The translations under genes and the position numbers were made by a program. Positions 46,292 through 54,356 of a stretch of 64,000 nt of DNA are shown piece after piece. Under the pieces are notes generated by a model, which was not told the origin of the DNA, did no database searches, and saw only the letters and a program-made list of their open reading frames with translations. Each line of letters begins with the position of its first letter. Within the stretch, counting starts at the first letter, position 1. The stretch is taken from NCBI RefSeq assembly GCF_001999245.1, contig NZ_CP019630.1, positions 2,596,501-2,660,500 of the forward strand, read 5' to 3'. Source of the stretch: Roseibium algicola. Its GTDB lineage: Bacteria; Pseudomonadota; Alphaproteobacteria; Rhizobiales; Stappiaceae.

Positions 46292-46410
46292 GATCGCCGT
46301 CTCACCGATCACTTCGATTCGGCGGCGGAATGGCGAGGCTTGTTCTTTTCCGCGGTGACGAGAGTTGATAAAGAGGCGGTCCACGACTCGACCACGAACC
46401 GGAAGACACC

Positions 46411-47760
46411 ATGGCTGACACGATCTTTGCGCTCTCCAGTGGAGCTGTGCCTTCGGGCGTTGCGGTGATCCGTGTGTCTGGTCCAGGTACCAGGGAGATC
46501 GTTGAGACACTGGCTGGCAAGGTGCCACAGCCGCGGAAGACGATGCTGGCCAAGCTCCGGGATCCGGAAACGAAGGACGTTCTCGACGAGGCCCTGGTAC
46601 TCTACTTTGAAGGACCTTCCAGCTTCACGGGAGAGGACGTTGCCGAGTTCCAATGCCATGGTGGACGTGCCGTGGTCTCAAGCCTCCTGTCCGTACTTTC
46701 CCGGTTTTCCAATTGCCGTCCGGCCGAGGCAGGGGAGTTCACGCGCCGCGCTTTCGATCGTGGCCGCATGGACCTCACGGAAGTTGAGGGCCTGGCAGAT
46801 CTCATCGCCGCAGAGACCGAGAGCCAGCGCAAGCAGGCAGTCCGTCAGATGGGTGGAGCCCTCGGCAAACTCTATGACGACTGGAGAAAGCGTCTCATCC
46901 ATATGCGCGCAATGATCGAGGCCGACTTCGATTTCGCCGATGAAGAGGATGTTCCTGGCAGCGTGGCCGATGAAGTCTGGGCGGAAGCAACCCAGCTCCA
47001 TTACGAGATTGCAGAGCACCTTGAGAAATCCCGCAGCGGCGAGCGTCTACGGTCCGGCTTGCAGGTGGTGCTGATGGGGGCACCCAATGCCGGCAAGTCC
47101 AGTCTCCTGAATGCCATCGCAGGACGGGAGGTCGCCATCGTCACGGAAGAAGCCGGAACGACCCGGGACGTGATCGAGGTTCATCTGGATCTTTCAGGGT
47201 ATCCCGTGACGCTTGTCGATACCGCCGGCCTCCGGAAGACGGAGGGTGTGGTTGAGAAGGAAGGCATACGCCGGGCAGAGGAACGGGGCCGGGGAGCGGA
47301 TCTCATCCTGTGGGCGGTGGAGCCTGGTGGGGTGGAACAGGACGATGTCGCCGCCGGCCTTCCGGAAGACCTTCGCCGTAGTGTGCCTGTCTGGACCGTT
47401 CGAACGAAGGCTGATCTTGAGACTCTTCCGGAACAAGACTCTTCCGGAACGATCCAGGCAATTGCTTGTTCCAGCAAAAGCGCTGAAGGTATGAACCCGC
47501 TTTTTTCCCGGCTTACCCGTTTTGCCGAGGAAACGATATCTGTCGGCGAAGCACCACTGGCCACCCGGGAACGGCACCGTCACTATCTCAAGGATTGTCT
47601 GTCCGGCCTGAGAGCTGCCGTGGATATGGTGCACCTGCCGGCGGAATTGCGCGCGGAAGACCTTCGCCGGGCTGCGGATGCTCTCGGGCGGATCACCGGG
47701 AGGTTCGATGTCGAGGATTTGCTTGATGTGATCTTCCGGGATTTCTGTATCGGCAAGTGA
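46411..47760 (+). CDS. mnmE: tRNA uridine-5-carboxymethylaminomethyl(34) synthesis GTPase MnmE
   Basis: The 449-residue K+-dependent GTPase works with MnmG to modify U34 of tRNAs. It has an N-terminal folate-binding domain (IFALSSGAVPSGVAVIRVSG), a helical domain, an inserted G domain with P-loop GAPNAGKS (223-230), EEAGTTRD and DTAGLRK, and the essential C-terminal FCIGK. Length is canonical. It begins after the parS tract and is separated from mnmG by two more parS-like sites. Confidence 0.98.
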   Translation: MADTIFALSSGAVPSGVAVIRVSGPGTREIVETLAGKVPQPRKTMLAKLRDPETKDVLDEALVLYFEGPSSFTGEDVAEFQCHGGRAVVSSLLSVLSRFSNCRPAEAGEFTRRAFDRGRMDLTEVEGLADLIAAETESQRKQAVRQMGGALGKLYDDWRKRLIHMRAMIEADFDFADEEDVPGSVADEVWAEATQLHYEIAEHLEKSRSGERLRSGLQVVLMGAPNAGKSSLLNAIAGREVAIVTEEAGTTRDVIEVHLDLSGYPVTLVDTAGLRKTEGVVEKEGIRRAEERGRGADLILWAVEPGGVEQDDVAAGLPEDLRRSVPVWTVRTKADLETLPEQDSSGTIQAIACSSKSAEGMNPLFSRLTRFAEETISVGEAPLATRERHRHYLKDCLSGLRAAVDMVHLPAELRAEDLRRAADALGRITGRFDVEDLLDVIFRDFCIGK

Positions 47761-47762
47761 CC

Positions 47763-47778
47763 TGTTTCACGTGAATCA
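47763..47778. other. parS-like site between mnmE and mnmG
   Basis: TGTTTCACGTGAATCA matches 15 of 16 positions and starts two bases after the mnmE stop codon. Confidence 0.85.
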
Positions 47779-47815
47779 TCTCAGGTGAACTGCGGATCGA
47801 TTCTCTACCGGAACA

Positions 47816-47831
47816 TGTTTCACGTGAATCA
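47816..47831. other. parS-like site between mnmE and mnmG
   Basis: TGTTTCACGTGAATCA, identical to the site 53 bases to the left and in the same orientation. Confidence 0.85.
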
Positions 47832-48058
47832 TTTTCTCTGCCGTAAGTGCAAAATGACCAGCGCCACCAGACGATCTGTCTGCTGACCTGAATTCCGCTT
47901 TGACCTACAGCCGCGTCACACGTATAAGTCTCGGCGAACAAGTGCCGGTTTGCGCGGCCTGTGATAGTCTGGCCTAGGCTGGAGAAAGATCCCGAAAACC
48001 GAACCGGAAAAACCCGGACCCGAGGCTCTGCTGTCGGGTTTCGTGAGCGGTAGAGACT

Positions 48059-49945
48059 ATGAACGAACTGGACCTGACCTTCGATGTGGTGGTGATTGGT
48101 GGCGGTCATGCCGGCTGTGAAGCTGCGGCGGCATCGGCACGTGCTGGTGCCGCGACTGCTCTGGTCACGCATCGCTTCGATACCATCGGTGTGATGTCCT
48201 GTAACCCGGCTATTGGTGGTCTGGGGAAGGGGCACCTCGTTCGCGAGATCGATGCGCTTGATGGATTGATGGGGCGTGTTGCCGACAAGGGCGGGATCCA
48301 GTTCCGCATGCTTAACCGGCGCAAGGGACCGGCGGTGCGTGGTCCGCGCGCGCAGGCAGATCGCAAGCTCTACCGGGAAGCGATGCAGCGTGAGATTGCC
48401 GCTGTCGAAGGTCTGAGCGTCGTTGAAGGTGAAGCCCACAAGATCCGGTTTGCGGGTGACAGCGAGAAGCGTTCTGTCTCGGGTATTCAACTGGCCGATG
48501 GCCGGGTGATCAACTGCCGCGCCATCGTGTTGACGAGCGGTACATTTCTCCGGGGCCTCATTCATATCGGCGACAAGAAGATACCCGCGGGACGCTCCGG
48601 CGAAGCGCCGGCACTCGGGCTGTCTGAATCACTGGAGGAAATCGGCTTCGATCTTGGGCGTCTCAAGACAGGTACGCCCGCACGGCTGGACGGCCGGACG
48701 ATCCACTGGGACAGGCTGGAAGAGCAGCCGGGCGATGACGACCCGATTCCGTTTTCCACCCTGACGGACAGGATCGAGACACCTCAGATCCCGTGCCACA
48801 TCACACGCACGACGCCCGAGACCCATCGCATCATTCGTGAGAACCTTTCTCGCTCTGCTATGTATTCAGGCGAGATCAAGGGGCGGGGGCCACGCTATTG
48901 TCCATCCATCGAAGACAAGATCGTTCGCTTCGGCGACAGGGACGGGCACCAGATTTTCCTGGAGCCGGAAGGACTGGACGATCACACCGTCTATCCGAAC
49001 GGCATTTCCACATCGTTGCCGGAAGATGCGCAGATAGCGTTTCTGAAGACCATTCCGGGTCTGGAAGATGTGGTGGTGCTGCAGCCAGGTTACGCGATCG
49101 AATATGACCATGTCGACCCGCGCGAGCTGCGTCCGACACTGGAAGCCAAGCGGTGCTCGGGTCTTTACCTGGCCGGCCAGATCAACGGTACGACCGGGTA
49201 TGAGGAAGCTGGGGCACAGGGTCTTGTGGCCGGGCTCAACGCCGCTCTGAAGGCTGCTGGCAAGGCGCCGTTCGTGGTTGACCGGTCCGAGGGATATATC
49301 GGTGTCATGATCGATGACCTGATCACCAGGGGCATCACCGAACCCTATCGGATGTTCACATCGCGTGCAGAGTACCGGTTGTCCCTGCGGGCGGATAATG
49401 CGGACCAGCGCCTGACTCCTTTGGGTATCGGCATCGGGTGCGTCTCCTCCACACGTAGAGAAGCCTTTGAAGACAAGATGGCCAGGATCGCCATTGCGCG
49501 GGAACTTCTGACGAGACTGACCGTGACGCCTTCCGAAGCTCAGAAGAAGGGCCTGCCTGTAAACCAGGACGGCATCCGCCGGTCTGCCTTCGATCTGCTG
49601 TCCTATCCCAATGTCACCTTCGAAGGCCTGACGGACATCTGGCCCGAACTGAAAGATATTGATCCGGCGATCGCTGAGCAGGTTGCGACAGATGCGCTTT
49701 ATGCCGTTTACCTCGATCGTCAGATGGCAGATATCGAAGCCTTGAAACGCGATGAAGCCTTGTCGATTCCCGATGGTTTCGACTACGAAGCGATCATTGG
49801 TCTTTCCAATGAAGTGCGCCAGAAACTGATCGACATTCGTCCGGCCACTCTTGGCCAGGCGTCTCGCATGGATGGCATGACACCCGCCGCGCTCACGCTG
49901 ATCCTGTCGCATCTGAAGCGCCAGAGCCAGAAAGGGGCTGCCTGA
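48059..49945 (+). CDS. mnmG: tRNA uridine-5-carboxymethylaminomethyl(34) synthesis enzyme MnmG (GidA)
   Basis: The 628-residue FAD protein pairs with MnmE. The FAD motif [13 protein letters not shown] is at about 11-23, followed by [22 protein letters not shown] with a conserved redox Cys, the [17 protein letters not shown] motif with the second conserved Cys, and the C-terminal helical domain. Length is canonical. Its stop shares one base with the rsmG start. Confidence 0.98.
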   Translation: MNELDLTFDVVVIGGGHAGCEAAAASARAGAATALVTHRFDTIGVMSCNPAIGGLGKGHLVREIDALDGLMGRVADKGGIQFRMLNRRKGPAVRGPRAQADRKLYREAMQREIAAVEGLSVVEGEAHKIRFAGDSEKRSVSGIQLADGRVINCRAIVLTSGTFLRGLIHIGDKKIPAGRSGEAPALGLSESLEEIGFDLGRLKTGTPARLDGRTIHWDRLEEQPGDDDPIPFSTLTDRIETPQIPCHITRTTPETHRIIRENLSRSAMYSGEIKGRGPRYCPSIEDKIVRFGDRDGHQIFLEPEGLDDHTVYPNGISTSLPEDAQIAFLKTIPGLEDVVVLQPGYAIEYDHVDPRELRPTLEAKRCSGLYLAGQINGTTGYEEAGAQGLVAGLNAALKAAGKAPFVVDRSEGYIGVMIDDLITRGITEPYRMFTSRAEYRLSLRADNADQRLTPLGIGIGCVSSTRREAFEDKMARIAIARELLTRLTVTPSEAQKKGLPVNQDGIRRSAFDLLSYPNVTFEGLTDIWPELKDIDPAIAEQVATDALYAVYLDRQMADIEALKRDEALSIPDGFDYEAIIGLSNEVRQKLIDIRPATLGQASRMDGMTPAALTLILSHLKRQSQKGAA

Positions 49946-50601
49946 TGGGCCGCCCGGTGATGTTGAATACCTCTGGACAGGTTGTGCATAAGTTTGGGGA
50001 TGTTTCACGTGAAACGTTGGATAGACTCCAGATCTATGTCGACCTCGTTCTGAAATGGCAGCCTGCGCAAAACCTCATTGCACCGTCGACCATCCCGGAT
50101 ATCTGGACCCGTCACGTGGCGGATAGCCTGCAAACCCAGTGGTGTAATCCGGAAGCAAGGACCTGGGTTGATATCGGCAGCGGCGGTGGGTTTCCCGGTG
50201 TGGTGACCGCAATCCTGCTCGCCGATGAGCCGGACGCACATGTGCACATGATCGAGAGCAACCAGCGCAAGGTGGCATTTCTCAGAACGGCCTTAAGGGA
50301 GACAGGGTCCAAGGGGACAGTGCATCCTGGCCGGATCGAATCGGTTGCGAAAGATTGGAAGCACGGCCGGGTGGACGCTGTTTCTGCGCGCGCTTTGGCG
50401 TCGCTGGATCTGCTTTTTCAGCTTTCAGAGCCGTTTACGGCAGCCGGCGCAAAGGCTGTTTTCCACAAAGGTCAGGATTTTCAGCGAGAAGTTAACGAAG
50501 CTACTGCCCGTTGGCAGTTCGACATGATAGAAAAAGACAGTCTTGTTGATCCAATGAGCCGGATGCTTCTTTTCTCGAATATTTCAGCCCGGCCGGAGTA
50601 G
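49945..50601 (+). CDS. rsmG: 16S rRNA (guanine(527)-N7)-methyltransferase RsmG (GidB)
   Basis: The 218-residue SAM methyltransferase modifies G527 of 16S rRNA; loss gives low-level streptomycin resistance in other bacteria. The SAM motif WVDIGSGGGFPGVVTAILL is at about 73-91, preceded by KWQPAQNLIAPSTI. The start overlaps mnmG by one base. A parS-like site is embedded in codons for DVSRET near residue 20. Confidence 0.97.
   Translation: MGRPVMLNTSGQVVHKFGDVSRETLDRLQIYVDLVLKWQPAQNLIAPSTIPDIWTRHVADSLQTQWCNPEARTWVDIGSGGGFPGVVTAILLADEPDAHVHMIESNQRKVAFLRTALRETGSKGTVHPGRIESVAKDWKHGRVDAVSARALASLDLLFQLSEPFTAAGAKAVFHKGQDFQREVNEATARWQFDMIEKDSLVDPMSRMLLFSNISARPE
50001..50016. other. Near-perfect parS site inside rsmG
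   Basis: TGTTTCACGTGAAACG matches 15 of 16 positions and is the only symmetric copy of the set. It is read in frame as part of DVSRET, so the DNA carries both protein and centromere information. Confidence 0.9.
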
Positions 50602-50620
50602 CCAGGAAGGTGTTGTAGCA

Positions 50621-51445
50621 ATGAGCATGCTTCCCGAAATGCCGCGCGTTCTCGCGCTAGCGAATCAGAAGGGTGGGGTGGGCAAAACCACAACCGCCAT
50701 TAACCTCGGCACGGCGCTTGCGGCGATTGGCGAAAAAGTTCTGGTGATTGACCTCGACCCGCAGGGTAACGCTTCAACGGGTCTGGGTATCGAGCATCGT
50801 GATCGTGGTCTGTCGACGTATGAAGTTCTGAGCGGTGATTGCTCCCTTGCAGAGGCCGTTCGCGAAACGGCGGTGCAGCGTCTTTGGGTGGCGCCGTCCA
50901 CAATGGATCTGCTGGGCCTCGAACTGGAAATCGCCTCCACGGGTGACCGGGCGTTCCGCCTGCGCAGTGCCATCGAAAACCTGACCCATTCGCGTCTGTT
51001 CCAGGAGATCGGCTTTACCTATGTGCTGGTCGACTGCCCGCCGTCACTGAACCTGCTGACGATCAATGCCTTGTCTGCGTCGCACTCCATCCTGGTGCCG
51101 TTGCAATGCGAGTTCTTCGCGCTTGAAGGTCTCAGCCAGTTGCTCAGCACGGTTGAGCAGGTCAAGAACGCGCTTAATCCTGAACTCAGCATCCATGGCA
51201 TCGTTCTGACCATGTATGACAGCCGCAACAATCTCTCCAGCCAGGTGGTCGCCGATGTGCGCGAAACCATGGGTGATGCGGTTTACGAAACGATCATTCC
51301 GCGCAACGTTCGTATTTCGGAAGCTCCGTCCTATGGTAAGCCGGCGCTGCTTTACGATTTGAAATGCGCCGGCAGCCAGGCCTATCTGCGGCTTGCGTCT
51401 GAAATCATCCAGCGTGAGCGCGAACTGCGACGCGTCGCGGCATAA
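50621..51445 (+). CDS. parA: Chromosome partitioning ATPase ParA (Soj)
   Basis: The 274-residue deviant Walker ATPase has NQKGGVGKTTTAINL (Walker A from 17), DLDPQGNASTGLG and YVLVDCPPSLNLLTINAL. It is the chromosomal type without an N-terminal HTH. ATP-ParA bound to the nucleoid pulls ParB-parS complexes. It lies 19 bases after rsmG and 106 bases before parB. Confidence 0.98.
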   Translation: MSMLPEMPRVLALANQKGGVGKTTTAINLGTALAAIGEKVLVIDLDPQGNASTGLGIEHRDRGLSTYEVLSGDCSLAEAVRETAVQRLWVAPSTMDLLGLELEIASTGDRAFRLRSAIENLTHSRLFQEIGFTYVLVDCPPSLNLLTINALSASHSILVPLQCEFFALEGLSQLLSTVEQVKNALNPELSIHGIVLTMYDSRNNLSSQVVADVRETMGDAVYETIIPRNVRISEAPSYGKPALLYDLKCAGSQAYLRLASEIIQRERELRRVAA

Positions 51446-51551
51446 AGCCCGATCGATTCGGCTCCGTTTTGGCGAGCCTTGATGCATGGCGGCGAAGAGG
51501 CACAGTCGCCATGCTATATCCTATTGAAATATAAGAAGAAAAAGGTGCGGT

Positions 51552-52457
51552 ATGGCGGAAAGAGACGTCAAGAACAAGCGTTTGGGCCGTGGTTTGGCGG
51601 CGCTGATCGGGGATTCGGCTCCCGAAGCGGCCGCACCGCCGGAAAAGATCATTCGCGACTCCCGCAGGGTGCCGATCGAACATCTGGAGCCCAACCCGCG
51701 CAACCCGCGCAAGACCTTTACCGAGAAAGACCTGGCGGATCTTTCCGAGTCCCTGAAGGCAAAAGGCATCGTCCAGCCGATCCTGGTACGTCCGGCAGCA
51801 GGGAAGGCCAATCGTTTCGAGATCATCGCCGGCGAACGCCGTTGGCGGGCCGCACAGCGGGCCGGGCTGCACGAAGCACCGATCATCATTCGGGACGTGA
51901 CCGATCAGGAAGCGCTTGAGCTCGCCATTATCGAGAACGTCCAGCGTGCCGATCTCAATCCGATCGAAGAAGCGATGGGCTATGAGCAGCTCACCGCGGA
52001 GTTCAGCTACAGCCAGGGCGAACTCGCCAAGGTGATCGGCAAGAGCCGTAGCCACGTGGCCAACACCATGCGCCTGCTGAAGCTGCCGAATTCGGTAAAG
52101 GACTATCTGCACGAAGGCCTGCTCACGGCCGGCCACGCCCGGGCGCTGATCACCATCGAGGACCCGAGGGTACTTGCCGATCTGATCGTCGAAAAAGGCC
52201 TCAGCGTCCGCGAGACCGAAAAGATCGCCCAGGACCCGGATGCTCTCGCCAAACTGATGGGCCAGAAGACCCCGACCGAGAAGGCCCCGAAGGACGCCGA
52301 CACCAAGGCGCTGGAAAAGCGCCTCACCGACACGCTCGGTCTGAAAGTCACCGTCGGCCACAAGCCGGGCAAGGAATCGGGCGACCTGAAGATCAAGTAC
52401 ACGTCGCTGGAACAGCTCGACGAGATCTGCAAGAAGCTGGGCGTTGAGACGCGCTAA
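51552..52457 (+). CDS. parB: Chromosome partitioning protein ParB (Spo0J)
   Basis: The 301-residue CTPase/clamp has the N-terminal ParA-stimulating segment RLGRGLAALIGD, the CTP-binding GERRWRA (94-100) and ENVQRADLNPIEEA (128-141) motifs, the HTH SYSQGELAKVIGKSRSHVAN (152-171) and a C-terminal dimer domain. It should load at the parS-like sites described here, the nearest of which is 1.5 kb upstream inside rsmG. A strong terminator follows. Confidence 0.98.
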   Translation: MAERDVKNKRLGRGLAALIGDSAPEAAAPPEKIIRDSRRVPIEHLEPNPRNPRKTFTEKDLADLSESLKAKGIVQPILVRPAAGKANRFEIIAGERRWRAAQRAGLHEAPIIIRDVTDQEALELAIIENVQRADLNPIEEAMGYEQLTAEFSYSQGELAKVIGKSRSHVANTMRLLKLPNSVKDYLHEGLLTAGHARALITIEDPRVLADLIVEKGLSVRETEKIAQDPDALAKLMGQKTPTEKAPKDADTKALEKRLTDTLGLKVTVGHKPGKESGDLKIKYTSLEQLDEICKKLGVETR

Positions 52458-52483
52458 GATATTGAATTTATTTTAAATTTTAG

Positions 52484-52515
52484 AGCCGGAGCGATTATTG
52501 CTCCGGCTTTTTTGT
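52484..52515 (+). terminator. Rho-independent terminator of parAB
   Basis: AGCCGGAGC and GCTCCGGCT pair around GATTATT and run into TTTTTTG. Confidence 0.95.
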
Positions 52516-52545
52516 TTTGATTTTGCCAGCCTGTAATCCCAACAT

Positions 52546-52655
52546 CCCTCATCCTGAGGACTGTCATCAGGCCTGTCTTGCAGAATGGCCCACATGTCCC
52601 GGTGGTTGCCGCCCATCCTTCGAGACAGCGCTTGCGCGCTTCCTCACGATGAGGG
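52546..52655. repeat. Dispersed intergenic repeat, CCCATCCTTCGAGAC type, second copy
   Basis: CCCTCATCCTGAGGA (52546-52560) is inverted, with one mismatch, at 52641-52655. The interior contains CCCATCCTTCGAGAC (52612-52626), shared with 38285-38299, and a GCGCTTGCGCGC hairpin. It fills the gap between the converging parB and holA genes. Confidence 0.8.
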
Positions 52656-52715
52656 AGGTGTGTGAGCGAACGCCAAGAATACAAAGAGACTCAGGGAGAG
52701 GAGCAGGTAACCTCG

Positions 52716-53756
52716 TTAGCGCCTCTGTTGCCGCGCTCTGGCGGCTCTGCCGAGCTTCAGGAGGGCTTCGGAGAGGACGGGTACACCAAGGGCATCGTTG
52801 AGGCGGGAAATGCGTGTAGCCTCGCTCAAAATGTCCATGGCGCGTTCCAGATCCGTCAGGGACCAGATCCGCAGCTGCTGGGTGAATTTCGGCTTGCGGG
52901 AGAAGAAGATAGGCGGTCGCTGTCCATCGACGACGGCCTGGGCGTTTTTGCCCTGTTCGATATCGATTCGCATCCGGTGCAAATGTTGAAAATGCTTCAA
53001 TGTCTGGTTGGCGATCACCGAGGCCTTGGAGCCGGCTTCCGCAAGCCGTTCCAGCCCGTGGTCCAGCAAGGCAAGGTCTCCCGATGCTGCGGCATCAATC
53101 AGCTCCGACATTTCGAAGGCGGATGCATCGCCGATGATAGCCTCGACATCCTCGCTGTCGATCCGGCCCTTGTTGAGGGCATAGAGGCAGAGTTTTTTCA
53201 GCTCACCGCGGCTGGCCATGCGATCACCGCCCAGCAGGCTGTGCAGTGCTGCCCGGGCTTCCCGGGTAACCGAAAGACCGGCTTCGCGGGTTTCCTCGTC
53301 GATCAACTGGTCGATGCCCCGGTCATTGTCGGCATAACAGGGCAGCGCAACGGCGCGTTTGTGCGATTCGATCAGCTTTCTGAGGCCGACGCCCTTTTTG
53401 ATGTCGCCGCCCTCAAGGACCACCAGCGTCTGCCAGTCGTCCAGCTTCAGAACGGGTTCGACTGCAGGATTGAGATTGCGGGAGGAAGCATCCTTCACCC
53501 AGACGATCCTGCGGCCACCAAAAAGCGGAACGGTCAGAACTTCGTCGATCAGCCGATTCGGATCCGAACCGAGATCGGACGCATCAAGCTTGACCAGATT
53601 GAACGGATCGCTTTCGCCTTCGGAGGCCTTGTTGACGAGGCGGGTAGCGCGTTCCGATACGAGTCCGGTATCCGGACCGAAGATCAGGACAACGCCGCCA
53701 GCCTCCGGGGGATTGGCGACGAAACGGTCAATCTCCGCGGCTTTGAGGACGGTCAC
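52716..53756 (-). CDS. holA: DNA polymerase III delta subunit (clamp-loader)
   Basis: The 346-residue AAA+-like but non-ATP-binding clamp opener has the VLIFGPDTGLVSERA segment, LVVLEGGDIKKG, and the collar domain with IDAAASGDLALLDHGLERL and LKHFQHLHRMR. It binds the beta clamp in the loader. It is the last gene of leuS-lptE-holA, 24 bases after lptE. Confidence 0.95.
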   Translation of the reverse strand: MTVLKAAEIDRFVANPPEAGGVVLIFGPDTGLVSERATRLVNKASEGESDPFNLVKLDASDLGSDPNRLIDEVLTVPLFGGRRIVWVKDASSRNLNPAVEPVLKLDDWQTLVVLEGGDIKKGVGLRKLIESHKRAVALPCYADNDRGIDQLIDEETREAGLSVTREARAALHSLLGGDRMASRGELKKLCLYALNKGRIDSEDVEAIIGDASAFEMSELIDAAASGDLALLDHGLERLAEAGSKASVIANQTLKHFQHLHRMRIDIEQGKNAQAVVDGQRPPIFFSRKPKFTQQLRIWSLTDLERAMDILSEATRISRLNDALGVPVLSEALLKLGRAARARQQRR

Positions 53757-53780
53757 GGCCGTTTGCCTCCAGGGTCAGTG

Positions 53781-54356
53781 TCACGACTGGCTGGCGAAAT
53801 AGCCGGCAATCCGGGCTGCGATATCGTCAGCAACTGCCTTGGCAACACGTTCCTGCGCATCACGATAGGCACGGGTGTTGGCAAAACGCTGGTTGGAGAA
53901 GTCGTAGGAAGCGGATTTGAACGCCCGGCCGGTCATCAGGGTCTCGTCGGTCGCCAGATCGCTCAGGACGAAGGTCGAGTTCATCGTGGTCGTGTAGGCG
54001 GAAGGCACGTCGGAGAACTGTTCGACACCGACTTCCGAGCTGCCGATGTCCATCAATACCTTGAGACGATATTTCTTGGCACCAGAGCCGGCCCCACGTT
54101 CGAACCGGTAGGTCAGCTCGTTGTAGAGAACACGCGATGCATCGTCGTTGGCGTACTGGCTGGAGATGGATTCCAGGTCGATCGCCGCAAGTTCCGCCGC
54201 TACGGGAGAGGGCTGGGAACCGAAGTCGCCCGTGCTGCTGCCGTAAAGCGGGCGGACCTGACATCCGCCCAGAGCCATGGCAGCTGCCAGTCCGGCGCAA
54301 AGGGCAGCGCGCCGCAACGCGCCGCTGCTCTGGAAGAGGTTGTTAAACAACGACAT
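53781..54356 (-). CDS. lptE: LPS-assembly lipoprotein LptE
   Basis: The 191-residue lipoprotein plugs the LptD barrel in the outer membrane. The lipobox [12 protein letters not shown] puts the lipidated Cys at 32, and the VRPLYG start of the mature chain is typical of alphaproteobacterial LptE. It overlaps the leuS stop by 14 bases and precedes holA, an arrangement conserved in the group. Confidence 0.93.
   Translation of the reverse strand: MSLFNNLFQSSGALRRAALCAGLAAAMALGGCQVRPLYGSSTGDFGSQPSPVAAELAAIDLESISSQYANDDASRVLYNELTYRFERGAGSGAKKYRLKVLMDIGSSEVGVEQFSDVPSAYTTTMNSTFVLSDLATDETLMTGRAFKSASYDFSNQRFANTRAYRDAQERVAKAVADDIAARIAGYFASQS

Larger units (their letters stand above)
45440..46410. other. 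Gene-free 971-bp tract with five parS-like sites (centromere candidate)
   Basis: Between the GNAT gene and mnmE no frame has a ribosome site, family resemblance or codon bias of its neighbours. Five parS-like sites fall at 45462, 45769, 45813, 45979 and 46276. The intervals (307, 44, 166 and 297 bases) are irregular. The tract lies about 4-5 kb from the putative origin and about 4-5 kb from parA, so it fits a ParB-loading centre. Confidence 0.7.

Noticed and set aside
44879..46468. Several 70-290 codon frames on both strands in the parS tract
   Set aside because: No family features, no ribosome sites, and the translations are rich in Arg, Ser and Pro as expected of non-coding GC-rich DNA.
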